Made by a program: the position numbers and the translations under genes. From contig JAAVDB010000031.1 in assembly GCA_014802015.1 (NCBI GenBank), positions 1-49,239 on the forward strand: DNA of 49,239 nt. Reading direction: 5' to 3'. The DNA is from Bacteroides sp. (lineage in GTDB: Bacteria > Bacteroidota > Bacteroidia > Bacteroidales > Muribaculaceae). Below the pieces are notes generated by a model that saw only the letters and a list, made by a program, of their open reading frames with translations, was not told the origin of the DNA and did no database searches. Positions 8,320-18,422 of the stretch are shown here, piece after piece; within the stretch, counting starts at the first letter, position 1; every line of letters starts with the position of its first letter.

Positions 8320-8520
8320 ATGAAAAAGTTAGTACTTGTTGCCGCTGTTGCTTTCAGCGCATCTCTGTTCTCTTGCGGTTCTTCTGAGAAGGCTGCTGAG
8401 GCTCCCGCAGATTCTGTTGCAGTTGAGGTTGTTGAGGAAGAAGTTGCTGTTGTTGACAGCGTAGCTGCTCCCGCAGACTCTGTTGCTGCTGATTCAGTTG
8501 CTGCTCCTGTTGCTGAATAA
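8320..8520 (+). CDS. Small Ala/Val/Asp-rich lipoprotein of low complexity
   Basis: This 66-residue protein has a lipoprotein signal (MKKLVLVAAVAFSASLFSC, lipobox LFSC) with the lipidated Cys at residue 19. After the GSSEK linker the mature chain consists almost only of Ala, Val, Asp, Ser, Glu and Pro, with four DSVA units and APADSVA repeats. It is acidic and probably extended or disordered, anchored in the outer or inner membrane. I know no function for it. Its own promoter (8238-8268) and downstream hairpins (8541-8621) indicate a deliberate short transcript. Confidence 0.85.
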   Translation: MKKLVLVAAVAFSASLFSCGSSEKAAEAPADSVAVEVVEEEVAVVDSVAAPADSVAADSVAAPVAE

Positions 8521-8540
8521 TTAGCGCACATCTAACGTTG

Positions 8541-8574
8541 AAAACGCCGGGTTTGGTTAACCACCGAGCGTTTT
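8541..8574 (+). terminator. Long hairpin after the lipoprotein gene
   Basis: AAAACGC (8541-8547) pairs with GCGTTTT (8568-8574), and the interior holds a further CGG/CCG pair and the self-complementary TGGTTAACCA. It ends in only four T residues. It could be a first terminator or an mRNA-stabilising 3' structure ahead of the stronger hairpin at 8584. Confidence 0.5.
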
Positions 8575-8583
8575 ACAAAGTCT

Positions 8584-8621
8584 AAGCTGATTGCCCGTTA
8601 CACGTGCGACCAGCTTTTTTT
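8584..8621 (+). terminator. Rho-independent terminator after the lipoprotein gene
   Basis: AAGCTG (8584-8589) pairs with CAGCTT, and a TTGC/GCGA inner stem extends it. The stem runs into a tract of seven T residues. It separates the lipoprotein gene from the Ca2+-ATPase gene, which starts 25 bases later. Confidence 0.75.
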
Positions 8622-8645
8622 ATTGTAGAAATCTGACTCCCCATA

Positions 8646-11348
8646 ATGAGTAATTCTAACAGATATACAGGGCTTGATGATGCCAAGGTGGCTCAAAGCC
8701 GAGAAGAATACGGGATAAATATACTCACTCCTCCCGAGCGGGAACCGTTATGGCGAAAATTTTTGGCCAAATTCACTGACCCGCTTATTATTATCCTTAT
8801 GATTGCCGGCGTGCTGTCGGTGGGTATTTCAATATATGAATACACGGCTCTTGATGAGGGTGCGGCTGTGTTTTTCGAACCGGCCGGCATCTTTATCGCC
8901 ATTATGCTCGCTACAGGATTGGCATTCTATTATGAGGAGAAGGCAGACAAGGAGTTTGCCATACTGAGTCAGGTGAATGACGAAGTGCCCGTGCAGGTGG
9001 TCCGTAACGGTCATGTAACAGAGATCCCCAAAAAGGATGTCGTAGTAGGGGATATAGTCCTGCTTAATACAGGCGAGGAGATTCCGGCGGACGGACATTT
9101 GCTTGAAGCAGTGACGCTCAATGTTGACGAGTCCACTCTGACAGGTGAGCCTGTCGCGCACAAGACCACGGATCCTGAGGCTTTTGATCCTGAGGCGACA
9201 TTCCCATCCGACCACGTGATGCGTGGCACTAAGGTGATGGAAGGGCACGGTGTGATGGAGGTGCTGGCTGTAGGTGACAGGACTGAGAACGGTAAGGTAT
9301 TCGTTGCCTCGCAGATTGACGACGGTGTGAGAACACCGCTTGATGAACAGCTTGACGGACTTGGTGCCCTGATCTCTAAATTCAGCTATGCCATAGCGGT
9401 GCTGATAGTGATAGGTCGCGTGATTATGTATTTTATCAACCCTTCGATCGAGTTTGAATGGGTGCGTTTCGTGTCATATTTCCTACAGACTCTGATGATT
9501 GCCGTGACACTGATTGTTGTGTCCGTACCCGAGGGGCTGCCTATGGCAGTGACGCTTTCGCTGGCCTACTCGATGAGGCGTATGCTCAAGGCCAATAATC
9601 TGGTGCGCAAAATGCATGCGTGTGAGACAATGGGAGCTACGACCGTCATCTGTACCGACAAGACGGGTACGCTCACCCGTAATCAGATGCAGGTGCACGA
9701 TGCCTGTTTCTATGGACTTGATCCGGGTGGATTAAATGACTCCGCCCTCGGTCATATCGTTACCGAGGGCATGGCTGTCAACAGTACGGCCCAGCTGGAT
9801 CTGACGGACCCTTCACATCCTGTTGCGATGGGTAATCCTACTGAAGGTGCGCTTCTGCTCTGGCTAAATTCCAACGGATTGGACTACCGTTCTCTGAAAG
9901 ATGCCGTATCAGTGATTGATGAGCTGCCCTTCACGACCGAACGGAAATATATGGCAACACTTGTACGTGATGCCGAGGGGAGGACGCTGCTATATATAAA
10001 AGGTGCCCCGGAGATTGTTGCATCGCTGTGTGGCGTGATGCCGGACGGTGTGACCCGTGAGTCGGTCGACAGCAGACTAATTGAATATCAGAGTCAGGCC
10101 ATGCGTACTCTCGGCTTTGCCTATGCCGTTATCCCCGATGGCGTAAGCGTAGATCTTAATAATGTCGCTGAATACAAGTCGTATATACACTTTCTCGGCG
10201 TTGTAGCCATTGCCGACCCTGTCAGACCGGATGTACCGGCTGCGGTGGCCGGAGTGCGCGGTGCGGGAATCAAGGTCAAGATTGTGACGGGTGACACTCC
10301 TGCTACGGCGCGTGAGATCGGCCGCCAGATCGGACTATGGGAAGATGGCGATGGTGATCGCAACATCATTACGGGCGCAGAAATGGCCGAGCTATCGGAT
10401 GACGAACTCAAGGAGCGTATTTCCGACCTTAAGATAATAGCGCGTGCCCGCCCGATGGATAAGAAACGTCTTGTCGAGACACTTCAGGAGCTGGGAGAGG
10501 TGGTAGCTGTGACCGGCGACGGCACAAATGATGCACCGGCGCTGAAGGCCGCCCATGTCGGCCTGTCGATGGGTGACGGTACGTCAGTAGCCAAGGAGGC
10601 TTCGGATATAACGATTATCGACAACTCGTTCACATCTATCGGCAAAGCCGTGATGTGGGGGCGATCGCTATACCGTAATATACAGCGCTTTATACTCTTC
10701 CAGTTGACGGTTAATGTCGTGGCCTCGCTTATAGTCCTTGCCGGCGCATTTATGGGCATGCAGTCTCCGCTGACTGTCACTCAGATGCTGTGGGTCAATC
10801 TCATTATGGACACATTTGCCGCCATAGCGCTCGCTACACTTCCTCCGTCGGACGATGTGATGCTCGATAAGCCACGCCGGCGCACGGCGTTTATCATAAC
10901 CCCGGCGATGGGATGGTTTATTGTCACTGTTGGCGGTCTGTTTTTTGTCGCGCTTTTCTGTCTGATGTGGTATTTCCGACACACGGATCTTGATTCGCTG
11001 ACACAGATATGTCATACACCGTATATAAGTGCCGATAAAGGGTTGTCTCCTTACGAGCTCTCTTTATTCTTTACCATATTTGTGTTTATCCAGTTCTGGA
11101 ATCTATTCAATGCCAAGGCATTCGCCTCAGGTCGTTCAGCTCTGCATTTCAGAGGCTGTTCGGAGTTTGTGACAATCGCTCTGTTTATATTCTTCGGACA
11201 GATAGCGATTGTCGAGCTCGGACGACAGTTCTTCAATGTAGTTCCGATCGGTGTGACGGACTGGATTATTATAATATGTGGGACTTCAGTCGTGCTCTGG
11301 GTCGGGGAATTGTTCCGTCTCTTTGGTCGAAAAAGAAAAAATGTGTAA
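8646..11348 (+). CDS. P-type ATPase, calcium-translocating (PMCA/SERCA-like P2)
   Basis: This 900-residue ion pump of the inner membrane exports Ca2+ at the cost of ATP. Parts in order: the cation ATPase N-terminal region, two transmembrane segments (about 40-95), an actuator domain with VDESTLTGEPVAHK, and the ion-binding helix with VPEGLPMAVTLSLAYSMRRM. Then come the phosphorylation site CTDKTGTLTRNQ (phospho-acceptor Asp338), the nucleotide-binding domain, the hinge TGDGTNDAPALKAAHVGLSMG and the C-terminal six-helix cation ATPase domain. The PEGLP helix and overall length point to Ca2+ rather than heavy metals or K+. Its TAA stop lies inside the alaS promoter. Confidence 0.93.
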   Translation: MSNSNRYTGLDDAKVAQSREEYGINILTPPEREPLWRKFLAKFTDPLIIILMIAGVLSVGISIYEYTALDEGAAVFFEPAGIFIAIMLATGLAFYYEEKADKEFAILSQVNDEVPVQVVRNGHVTEIPKKDVVVGDIVLLNTGEEIPADGHLLEAVTLNVDESTLTGEPVAHKTTDPEAFDPEATFPSDHVMRGTKVMEGHGVMEVLAVGDRTENGKVFVASQIDDGVRTPLDEQLDGLGALISKFSYAIAVLIVIGRVIMYFINPSIEFEWVRFVSYFLQTLMIAVTLIVVSVPEGLPMAVTLSLAYSMRRMLKANNLVRKMHACETMGATTVICTDKTGTLTRNQMQVHDACFYGLDPGGLNDSALGHIVTEGMAVNSTAQLDLTDPSHPVAMGNPTEGALLLWLNSNGLDYRSLKDAVSVIDELPFTTERKYMATLVRDAEGRTLLYIKGAPEIVASLCGVMPDGVTRESVDSRLIEYQSQAMRTLGFAYAVIPDGVSVDLNNVAEYKSYIHFLGVVAIADPVRPDVPAAVAGVRGAGIKVKIVTGDTPATAREIGRQIGLWEDGDGDRNIITGAEMAELSDDELKERISDLKIIARARPMDKKRLVETLQELGEVVAVTGDGTNDAPALKAAHVGLSMGDGTSVAKEASDITIIDNSFTSIGKAVMWGRSLYRNIQRFILFQLTVNVVASLIVLAGAFMGMQSPLTVTQMLWVNLIMDTFAAIALATLPPSDDVMLDKPRRRTAFIITPAMGWFIVTVGGLFFVALFCLMWYFRHTDLDSLTQICHTPYISADKGLSPYELSLFFTIFVFIQFWNLFNAKAFASGRSALHFRGCSEFVTIALFIFFGQIAIVELGRQFFNVVPIGVTDWIIIICGTSVVLWVGELFRLFGRKRKNV

Positions 11349-11353
11349 CTTTG
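11322..11353 (+). promoter_or_regulatory. alaS promoter overlapping the end of the Ca2+-ATPase gene
   Basis: TTTG (11322-11325) is followed by 20 bases and TAACTTTG (11346-11353). The first three bases of the -7 box are the stop codon of the ATPase gene, so most of the promoter lies in coding sequence. The alaS ATG is 50 bases downstream. Confidence 0.8.
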
Positions 11354-11402
11354 TGACTGAAATTTCCAACATTTTGAAAAATAAAATAGAAATCATATAA
11401 TT

Positions 11403-14027
11403 ATGTTGACAGCAAAGGAAATACGCGAATCTTTCAAGGAATTTTTCCGTTCCAAAGGTCACCACATCGTGCCCTCGGCCCCGATGGTGATCAAGGATGA
11501 CCCTACGTTGATGTTCACCAACGCCGGTATGAATCAGTTTAAGGATATTATTCTTGGCAATGTGGCGGCGAAATATCAGCGGGTGGCCGATTCGCAGAAG
11601 TGCCTGCGTGTGTCCGGCAAGCATAACGACCTCGAAGAGGTAGGCATGGATACATATCATCATACGATGTTCGAGATGCTCGGCAACTGGAGTTTTGGCG
11701 ACTATTTCAAGAAGGAGGCTATCGACTGGGCATGGGAATATCTTGTTGATGTGCTCAAGCTCAATCCCGACCGTCTGTATGCGACTGTCTTCGAAGGCTC
11801 GCCCGAAGAGGGCCTTGAGCGCGATGACGAAGCTGCATCCTACTGGGAGAAGCATCTACCCGCATCGCATATCATCAACGGTAACAAGCATGACAACTTC
11901 TGGGAGATGGGTGATACCGGTCCCTGCGGTCCCTGCTCGGAAATACATATCGACCTCCGCTCGGATGAGGAGCGTGCGCAGGTAGACGGCGCAACGCTCG
12001 TCAACCACGATAATCCTCTGGTGATCGAGATCTGGAACCTCGTCTTCATGCAGTACAACCGTAAGGCTGACGGCTCGCTCGAACCGCTCCCTGCCAAGGT
12101 GATTGATACAGGTATGGGTTTTGAGCGTCTCTGTATGGCACTTCAGGGTAAGAAATCCAACTATGATACTGACGTATTCACACCCCTTATCGATACTATC
12201 GCCCGTCTGTCAGGCAAGAAGTATGGCGAGGATCGTCAGGTAGACATCGCTATGCGTGTCATCGCTGACCATGTCCGCACAATATCGTTCTCGATCGCAG
12301 ACTCACAGCTGCCGGGTAACGCCAAGGCCGGATATGTGATCCGTCGAATCCTGCGCCGTGCCGTGCGTTATGCTTACACTTTCCTCGATCAGAAGCAGGC
12401 GTTCATGTACAAGCTCGTCAACACGCTCATTGACTCGATGGGCGAGGCTTATCCCGAGATTGCCGCACAGCGCGAGCTGATTATGAAGGTTATCAAAGAG
12501 GAGGAGGACGCATTCCTCCGCACACTTGATAAGGGTATGGTGATTCTTGATAATGCCATACGTGCCGCACGTCAGGAGGGTAAGACAGAAATCTCCGGCA
12601 AGGATGCGTTTGTGCTTTATGACACTTACGGATTCCCTCTCGACCTGACAGAGCTTATTCTCAAAGAGAATGACATGACGCTTGACAAGGCAGAGTTTGA
12701 CAAAGAGATGGATGCCCAGAAGACCCGTGCGCGCAACGCTGCTGCGGTCGAGGCTACCGACTGGGTTGTGCTCGGCGAGGGTGAGACCGAATTTGTAGGC
12801 TATGACTCGACGTCGGCGCTCACACGTATACTCCGCTACCGCAATGTCAAGCAGAAAGGCAAGGACTTCTATCAGATAGTTCTCTCCGTCACTCCGTTCT
12901 ATGCCGAGATGGGTGGACAGGTAGGCGACAGCGGCTGGCTCATCAATGGTGACGAGAAGATCGAAATTTACGACACCAAGCGTGAGAACGGTCAGGCCGT
13001 GCATCTCAGCAAGAAACTTCCTGCCGATCTGAATGCCGAGTTTGAGGCCCGTATCAATGAGGAGGCCCGTCGGGCTACTGAGTGTAACCACTCGGCCACC
13101 CACCTGCTCCACGCCGCTTTGCGACAGGTACTCGGAACGCACGTTGAACAGAAGGGTTCGTTCGTGTCACCCAATTTGCTCCGTTTTGACTTCAGCCATT
13201 TCCAGAAGCTTACACCTGAGGAGATCCGTCAGGTCGAGCACATAGCAAATGCCAATGTGCGTAAGGCTATCCCCCTTGACGAGCATCGCTCAATGCCTAT
13301 AGCCGAGGCTCGCGCTATGGGTGCTATGGCTCTTTTCGGCGAGAAGTACGGCGACGAGGTGCGCGTTATCAAGTATGGTGACTCAGTCGAGCTGTGTGGT
13401 GGAACACATGTGCCCAATACCGGTAATATCGGTATGATACGTATCGTGTCTGAGTCAAGTATCGCTGCCGGTATCCGTCGTATCGAGGCTATCACGGGTG
13501 CAGCCACCGAGGCCGCTATCGATCAGCTCTCGGATAATCTCCGTGCTATCAGTGAAATGTTCCATAATGCACCCGATGTTACTCAGGCTATACGTAAGGC
13601 TATCGAAGAGAATGCCGGCTTGCGTAAGGAGATCGAAGAGGTTGTCAAGGAGCGTACCCGTAATCTTGCAAATGAAATACTTGGCAAGGCTGAGATGTCA
13701 GGCGATGTCAAGGTGGTTTCACTGACAGGAGTCCGTGTGCCTGAAGTCGTTAAAAATGTAGCGTTCATGGTGCGCCAGATGTCACCGACCAATACAGTAT
13801 TTATCGCGGCTACAGCTGATATGGCCGGTAAACCGCTGCTTACTGCCGCGCTTACCGATGATGTCGTTGCCAAGGGTGCTAACGCGTCGGCTATCGTCCG
13901 CGAGGCTGCCAAGGCCATCAAGGGCGGAGGTGGCGGCCAGCCCGGATTCGCTCAGGCCGGTGGTAAGGATGCCAATGGTCTGTCGGTAGCATTTGCATCT
14001 ATGCGTGATGCGGTGAAAGCTTTATAA
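11403..14027 (+). CDS. alaS: Alanyl-tRNA synthetase
   Basis: This 874-residue class II synthetase charges tRNA-Ala. The N-terminal catalytic core begins with [17 protein letters not shown] and contains [11 protein letters not shown], the motif 2 region and [13 protein letters not shown]. The editing domain has the zinc-ligand motif [13 protein letters not shown] and [13 protein letters not shown] (Cys665). The C-terminal C-Ala domain ends with [20 protein letters not shown], the glycine-rich signature seen near the end of nearly all AlaS. Length and domain order are normal. It has its own promoter and is followed 29 bases later by a Dabb gene that probably shares the transcript. Confidence 0.98.
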   Translation: MLTAKEIRESFKEFFRSKGHHIVPSAPMVIKDDPTLMFTNAGMNQFKDIILGNVAAKYQRVADSQKCLRVSGKHNDLEEVGMDTYHHTMFEMLGNWSFGDYFKKEAIDWAWEYLVDVLKLNPDRLYATVFEGSPEEGLERDDEAASYWEKHLPASHIINGNKHDNFWEMGDTGPCGPCSEIHIDLRSDEERAQVDGATLVNHDNPLVIEIWNLVFMQYNRKADGSLEPLPAKVIDTGMGFERLCMALQGKKSNYDTDVFTPLIDTIARLSGKKYGEDRQVDIAMRVIADHVRTISFSIADSQLPGNAKAGYVIRRILRRAVRYAYTFLDQKQAFMYKLVNTLIDSMGEAYPEIAAQRELIMKVIKEEEDAFLRTLDKGMVILDNAIRAARQEGKTEISGKDAFVLYDTYGFPLDLTELILKENDMTLDKAEFDKEMDAQKTRARNAAAVEATDWVVLGEGETEFVGYDSTSALTRILRYRNVKQKGKDFYQIVLSVTPFYAEMGGQVGDSGWLINGDEKIEIYDTKRENGQAVHLSKKLPADLNAEFEARINEEARRATECNHSATHLLHAALRQVLGTHVEQKGSFVSPNLLRFDFSHFQKLTPEEIRQVEHIANANVRKAIPLDEHRSMPIAEARAMGAMALFGEKYGDEVRVIKYGDSVELCGGTHVPNTGNIGMIRIVSESSIAAGIRRIEAITGAATEAAIDQLSDNLRAISEMFHNAPDVTQAIRKAIEENAGLRKEIEEVVKERTRNLANEILGKAEMSGDVKVVSLTGVRVPEVVKNVAFMVRQMSPTNTVFIAATADMAGKPLLTAALTDDVVAKGANASAIVREAAKAIKGGGGGQPGFAQAGGKDANGLSVAFASMRDAVKAL

Positions 14028-14056
14028 TACAATATATATAAAACGATCGCACATTT

Positions 14057-14350
14057 ATGGTAAAACATATAGTGACATTCAAGCTGTCAGGCTCACCTGA
14101 AGAGCGTCGTGAGGTGGCTGAAAAGTTTCGCGATGCGCTGCTGGCGCTTCCCGCTCAGATAGATGTCCTTGAGTCGATGGAGGTAGGTATCAATGAAAAT
14201 CCTGCCGAGGACTGGGATGTGGTGCTTGTGGCTGTCGTTCCCGACATGGCGTCGGTGGATGTGTATGCGAAGCATCCTGCACATGTGGCAGCAGCCGGTC
14301 TGCTTGCCGGGCATAAGGAATCCAGAGCTTGCGTAGATTATAATTTCTGA
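14057..14350 (+). CDS. Dabb-family (stress-responsive alpha/beta barrel) protein
   Basis: This 97-residue single-domain protein starts with MVKHIVTFKLSGSPEERRE, the typical first strand and helix of the dimeric A/B barrel domain, and has the central DWDVVLVAVVPDMASVDVYAKHPAHVAA with the conserved Y-x-x-HP-x-H pattern. Members form ferredoxin-like dimers; enzymatic roles are known for only a few, so no reaction is assigned. It sits directly downstream of alaS and is closed by a strong terminator at 14377-14415. Confidence 0.88.
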   Translation: MVKHIVTFKLSGSPEERREVAEKFRDALLALPAQIDVLESMEVGINENPAEDWDVVLVAVVPDMASVDVYAKHPAHVAAAGLLAGHKESRACVDYNF

Positions 14351-14376
14351 TAACTTATATTGTCGGAAAGTTGAAT

Positions 14377-14415
14377 AAAACGGCAAATCGGGCTGTGTGC
14401 ACGGTTTGCCGTTTT
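14377..14415 (+). terminator. Rho-independent terminator after alaS-Dabb
   Basis: AAAACGGCAAA (14377-14387) is perfectly complementary to TTTGCCGTTTT (14405-14415), with a 17-base loop. The symmetrical A and T tracts would let it work in both directions. Confidence 0.85.
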
Positions 14416-14553
14416 GTGTAACTTGTAATTGCGTGAGAGTCTGAAAGTTATCCAAATCTACACAATAATATATTGAAAATCAAAGCGTTGCATATTTTCG
14501 TATTGTCTAAAGTTTTCCAAAATGAAAATTTTAGGCAAATTTTTAATGAATAA

Positions 14554-14585
14554 TTTGGAAAGTTTGGCTGGTCGGTGTAACTTTG
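14554..14585 (+). promoter_or_regulatory. nrdDG promoter
   Basis: TTTG (14554-14557) is followed by a 20-base spacer and TAACTTTG (14578-14585). The chosen nrdD ATG is 37 bases downstream. The 140 bases upstream are AT-rich and could hold regulator sites; I could not identify any specific operator there. Confidence 0.8.
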
Positions 14586-14621
14586 CATCAAAATAAATCC
14601 CCCCAATATTTATACCTTGAA

Positions 14622-16829
14622 ATGATACATACAGTGGTCAAGCGCGACGGTCGTATCGTCGGCTATAACGAAGAAAAAATTAAGGCTGCTATCCGTAAGG
14701 CAATGCTTACGACCGAGATGGGTGAAGATGAATCACTCATAGCTCGCATAGCTGACATTATCACCATGACAGGAGGCGAGCAGATGACGGTTGAGCAGAT
14801 CCAGGACCGTGTAGAACTTGAACTCATGAACTCTCCACGCAAGGAGGTCGCAAAGCGCTACATTGCCTACCGTGACCAGCGCTCAATAGCACGTCGTGCC
14901 AAGACTCGCGATATGTTCCTTGAGATTATCGAGGCCAAGAACAATGACATCACTCGCGAAAACGCAAACATGAATACCGACTCACCGGCCGGTATGATGA
15001 TGAAGTTTGCGAGCGAGACTACAAAACCTTTTGTTGACGACTATCTGCTCTCACCTCAGGTGCGCGAAGCCGTCAACAACGGATACATTCATATCCATGA
15101 CAAGGATTACTATCCTACCAAGAGTCTGACGTGTGTACAGCATCCGCTTGACCGTATCTTGAAATACGGATTCGTTGCAGGTCATGGCGAGTCACGTCCG
15201 GCCAAACGTATCGAGACCGCAAGTATCATCGGATGTATCTCGCTTGAAACTGCACAGAATGAGATGCACGGCGGTCAGGCCATCCCGGCATTTGACTTCT
15301 ATCTCGCACCATACGTGCGTTATTCATACATAGAGGAGATCAAGACCCTCGAACGTCTCACCGGGTCAGACCTCTCACATCTGTATGACATCGAGATCAA
15401 GGATTACCTCAAGGCTGACATCGAATCCCTCACAGGCGAGGAGCGTTACAAGCAGCACGCCATCAATCAGACCGTCGCACGTGTTCATCAATCGATGGAG
15501 GCATTTATCCATAACATGAACACAATCCACTCGCGCGGTGGCAATCAGGTGGTGTTCAGCTCCATCAATTATGGTACCGACACTTCGGCTGAGGGTCGTT
15601 GCATCATCCGCGAGCTGCTGTACACTACTTACGAAGGTGTCGGCAATGGCGCTACAGCCATCTTCCCCATTCAGATATGGAAGAAGAAACGTGGAGTCAG
15701 CTATCTGCCCGAGGATCCAAACTATGACCTCTATCAGTTGGCATGCAAGGTGACTGCCCGCCGTTTCTTCCCTAACTTCGTAAATCTTGATGCCACATTC
15801 AATCAGCACGAGAAGTGGGATGCCAACGATCCCGAGCGTTATAAATACGAGGTGGCTACAATGGGTTGCCGTACACGTGTGTTCGAAAACCGTTTCGGTG
15901 AAAAGACATCGATCGGCCGCGGCAATATCAGTTTCACCACCATTAATATAGTACGCCTGGCCATTGAGTGCATGAGCATCATCGATCAGGAGGAACGTAT
16001 CGGTCGATTTTTCCGTAAGCTTGACGAAGTGCTGGAGATCACCGCAACACAGCTATGCGAGCGTTTTGAATTTCAGAAAACAGCGATGGCCAAGCAGTTC
16101 CCTCTGCTCATGTCACGACTGTGGAACGGTGCCGAGAATCTCGCACCTACCGACACTATCGAGAGTGTTATCAACCAGGGCACACTCGGCATAGGATTCA
16201 TCGGTCTCGCAGAGTGTCTGATCGCGCTTACAGGCAAGCATCACGGTGAAAGCGAAGAGGCTCAGAAACTCGGCCTTCGCATCGTGTCGCACATGCGTTC
16301 GCGTGTCAATGATTTCTCGGAACGTTACAAGCACAATTTCTCGGTTCTCGCCACTCCGGCCGAAGGTCTCTCGGGCAAATTCACCTCACGTGACCGCCGT
16401 TCGTTCGGTGTGATACCCGGTATCACCGACAAGATATATTACACCAACTCAAATCACGTCCCCGTCTACTATAAATGTTCGCCCAAACATAAAGCTCAGG
16501 TTGAGGCGCCTTATCACGAACTGACAGGCGGCGGCCATATCTTCTATGTCGAGATTGACGGCGATGCCACTCACAATCCCAAGGCTATCAGCGATATTGT
16601 TGACCTTATGGATAAGTATAATATCGGTTACGGCTCGGTCAACCACAACCGCAACCGCTGTATGGAATGCGGATATGAGGATGCTCAGGAGAATCTGACC
16701 GAATGCCCGAAGTGTCACAGCCATAACATTGACAACATACAGCGTATCACAGGCTATCTCGTAGGTACTACTGACCGATGGAACAATGCCAAACTTGCTG
16801 AACTCAAGGATCGCGTAGTGCATAAGTAA
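14622..16829 (+). CDS. nrdD: Anaerobic ribonucleoside-triphosphate reductase, glycyl-radical catalytic subunit
   Basis: The protein reduces NTPs to dNTPs under anoxia. From the ATG at 14622 it has 735 residues; an in-frame TTG 39 bases upstream would lie on the promoter, so I reject it. An N-terminal ATP-cone (IHTVVKRDGRIVGYNEEKI) for allosteric control is followed by the ten-stranded barrel with CISLETAQNEMHGGQAIPAFDFYL. Near the C terminus four cysteines (680, 683, 695, 698) form the zinc site, and TGYLVGT contains the likely radical-carrying Gly711. It is followed without a gap by nrdG. Confidence 0.97.
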   Translation: MIHTVVKRDGRIVGYNEEKIKAAIRKAMLTTEMGEDESLIARIADIITMTGGEQMTVEQIQDRVELELMNSPRKEVAKRYIAYRDQRSIARRAKTRDMFLEIIEAKNNDITRENANMNTDSPAGMMMKFASETTKPFVDDYLLSPQVREAVNNGYIHIHDKDYYPTKSLTCVQHPLDRILKYGFVAGHGESRPAKRIETASIIGCISLETAQNEMHGGQAIPAFDFYLAPYVRYSYIEEIKTLERLTGSDLSHLYDIEIKDYLKADIESLTGEERYKQHAINQTVARVHQSMEAFIHNMNTIHSRGGNQVVFSSINYGTDTSAEGRCIIRELLYTTYEGVGNGATAIFPIQIWKKKRGVSYLPEDPNYDLYQLACKVTARRFFPNFVNLDATFNQHEKWDANDPERYKYEVATMGCRTRVFENRFGEKTSIGRGNISFTTINIVRLAIECMSIIDQEERIGRFFRKLDEVLEITATQLCERFEFQKTAMAKQFPLLMSRLWNGAENLAPTDTIESVINQGTLGIGFIGLAECLIALTGKHHGESEEAQKLGLRIVSHMRSRVNDFSERYKHNFSVLATPAEGLSGKFTSRDRRSFGVIPGITDKIYYTNSNHVPVYYKCSPKHKAQVEAPYHELTGGGHIFYVEIDGDATHNPKAISDIVDLMDKYNIGYGSVNHNRNRCMECGYEDAQENLTECPKCHSHNIDNIQRITGYLVGTTDRWNNAKLAELKDRVVHK

Positions 16830-17327
16830 ATGAGAGTTCTTGATATTATCCCGGGGACATCGGTCGATGGCCCCGGGCTTCGTACTGCCATATATTTTGC
16901 CGGATGTACTCATCAATGTCCCGGATGTCACAATCCTCAGTCATGGGATGCTGACGGTGGACGTGAGATGTCTGTGCAGGAGATAGTAGACGTTGTGGAG
17001 GAGAACGGATTTGACGTGACATTCACCGGGGGTGATCCATTGTTTCAGGCCGAGGCTTTGTTGCCGCTTGCCCGTGAGTTGAAGCAACGCGGCTACGGAT
17101 TGTGGTGCTATACAGGTTATCTGTATGAATCGGTGGCAGGACGTGAGGATATTGCACCTCTGCTTGATGAGATAGACGTGCTCGTCGACGGACCGTTTGT
17201 CAATGATTTGCGTGACGTGCATCTGAGGTTTCGCGGGTCCTCCAACCAACGGCTGGTCGATCTGCGCAAATCCACACCTGCTTGTGTTGTCGAATGGCAG
17301 GATAATTCCGAACTATTTTGCCTTTGA
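16830..17327 (+). CDS. nrdG: Anaerobic ribonucleotide reductase activating protein (radical SAM)
   Basis: This 165-residue activase makes the glycyl radical on NrdD. The CX3CX2C cluster motif is at Cys26, Cys30 and Cys33 (GCTHQCPGC), which binds the SAM-coordinated 4Fe-4S cluster, followed by the SAM-binding TGGDPLFQAE. Its ATG directly follows the TAA of nrdD (zero spacing), consistent with coupled translation. The length is normal for short activases without extra ferredoxin domains. Confidence 0.96.
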   Translation: MRVLDIIPGTSVDGPGLRTAIYFAGCTHQCPGCHNPQSWDADGGREMSVQEIVDVVEENGFDVTFTGGDPLFQAEALLPLARELKQRGYGLWCYTGYLYESVAGREDIAPLLDEIDVLVDGPFVNDLRDVHLRFRGSSNQRLVDLRKSTPACVVEWQDNSELFCL

Positions 17328-17363
17328 GTTTGTTTTAGAATAAAATCTAAAATAATCTCATTT

Positions 17364-18362
17364 ATGGAATTTTTAAGTGACGAGAAACTTGTGATTGTCG
17401 GCGCGGCCGGCATGATCGGTTCTAATATGGCACAGACAGCGGCAATGATGCGTCTGACGCCTAACATCTGTCTTTTTGATACCTACGCGCCCGGATTGGA
17501 AGGCGTGGCTGAAGAGATGCGTCAGTGCGGATTCAGCGGCATAAACTTTACCGCTACTTCTGATGTCGCTGAGGCGTTCAAGGGTGCGTCATACATCGTA
17601 TCGTCAGGCGGTGCGGCCCGTAAGGCCGGCATGACCCGCGAGGATCTGCTCAGAGGCAATGCTCAGATAGCCGAACAGCTCGGCAAGGATATAAAGACAT
17701 ATTGCCCGGATGTCAAGCATGTAGTGGTTATCTTCAATCCCGCTGACATTACGGGTCTTGTCACACTTATATATTCCGGACTGAAACCTTCGCAGGTTTC
17801 GACTCTTGCCGCTCTTGACAGTACACGACTGCGCAACGAGCTTGCCAAATATTTCCATATCCCGGCCGACGAGGTTGTCAACTCCCGCACCTATGGTGGC
17901 CACGGTGAGCAGATGGCGGTGTTCGCTTCGACCACCACAGTAGCCGGTCAGCCACTGTCGCAGATTATCGGTACTAAAGCTCTGCCCGAACAGGAATGGG
18001 AGGAGATGAAGCAGCGCGTCATTCAGGGCGGTAAGAATATTATCGACCTCCGCGGTCGTTCATCGTTCCAGAGTCCTGCATATCTGTCGATCGAGATGAT
18101 TGCCGCCGCGATGGGCGGTAAGCCATTCACATGGCCTGTCGGCACGTATGTTGACAACGGTACAAACAATCATATAATGATGGCTATGGAGACGACCGTA
18201 GACAAGAATGGTGTCCGGCTAAAGCCTGTCGAGGGTACACCTGAGGAAAAGAAGGAACTTGATCAGAGCTATCACCACCTCTGTACGTTGCGTGATGAGG
18301 TGATCTCGCTCGGGATCATTCCTCCCATCAGCAAATGGTCAGAATTGAATCCTAACCTTTGA
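17364..18362 (+). CDS. mdh: Malate dehydrogenase (NAD-dependent, LDH/MDH superfamily)
   Basis: This 332-residue enzyme interconverts malate and oxaloacetate. A Rossmann dinucleotide motif VGAAGMIGSNM is at residues 12-22. The substrate-binding and catalytic region includes DSTRLRNELA and RTYGGHGEQM with the active-site His. It is a little longer than the common 310-residue bacterial MDH and has a C-terminal extension rich in Glu and Lys. With fumarase (21854-23503) in the same window it fits the reductive branch of the citric acid cycle used for succinate production, although the two genes are on opposite strands. It lies 36 bases after nrdG, so readthrough is possible. Confidence 0.88.
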   Translation: MEFLSDEKLVIVGAAGMIGSNMAQTAAMMRLTPNICLFDTYAPGLEGVAEEMRQCGFSGINFTATSDVAEAFKGASYIVSSGGAARKAGMTREDLLRGNAQIAEQLGKDIKTYCPDVKHVVVIFNPADITGLVTLIYSGLKPSQVSTLAALDSTRLRNELAKYFHIPADEVVNSRTYGGHGEQMAVFASTTTVAGQPLSQIIGTKALPEQEWEEMKQRVIQGGKNIIDLRGRSSFQSPAYLSIEMIAAAMGGKPFTWPVGTYVDNGTNNHIMMAMETTVDKNGVRLKPVEGTPEEKKELDQSYHHLCTLRDEVISLGIIPPISKWSELNPNL

Positions 18363-18422
18363 CTTTTTATATAATCCTGTTTACTCATTCTTCTCTCTCT
18401 CCTGAATTTTGAGTACAGACTC

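Noticed and set aside
12303-13142. Minus-strand open frame of 279 codons
   Set aside because: It lies wholly within alaS. Long antisense frames are expected there from codon bias, and its product is not protein-like.
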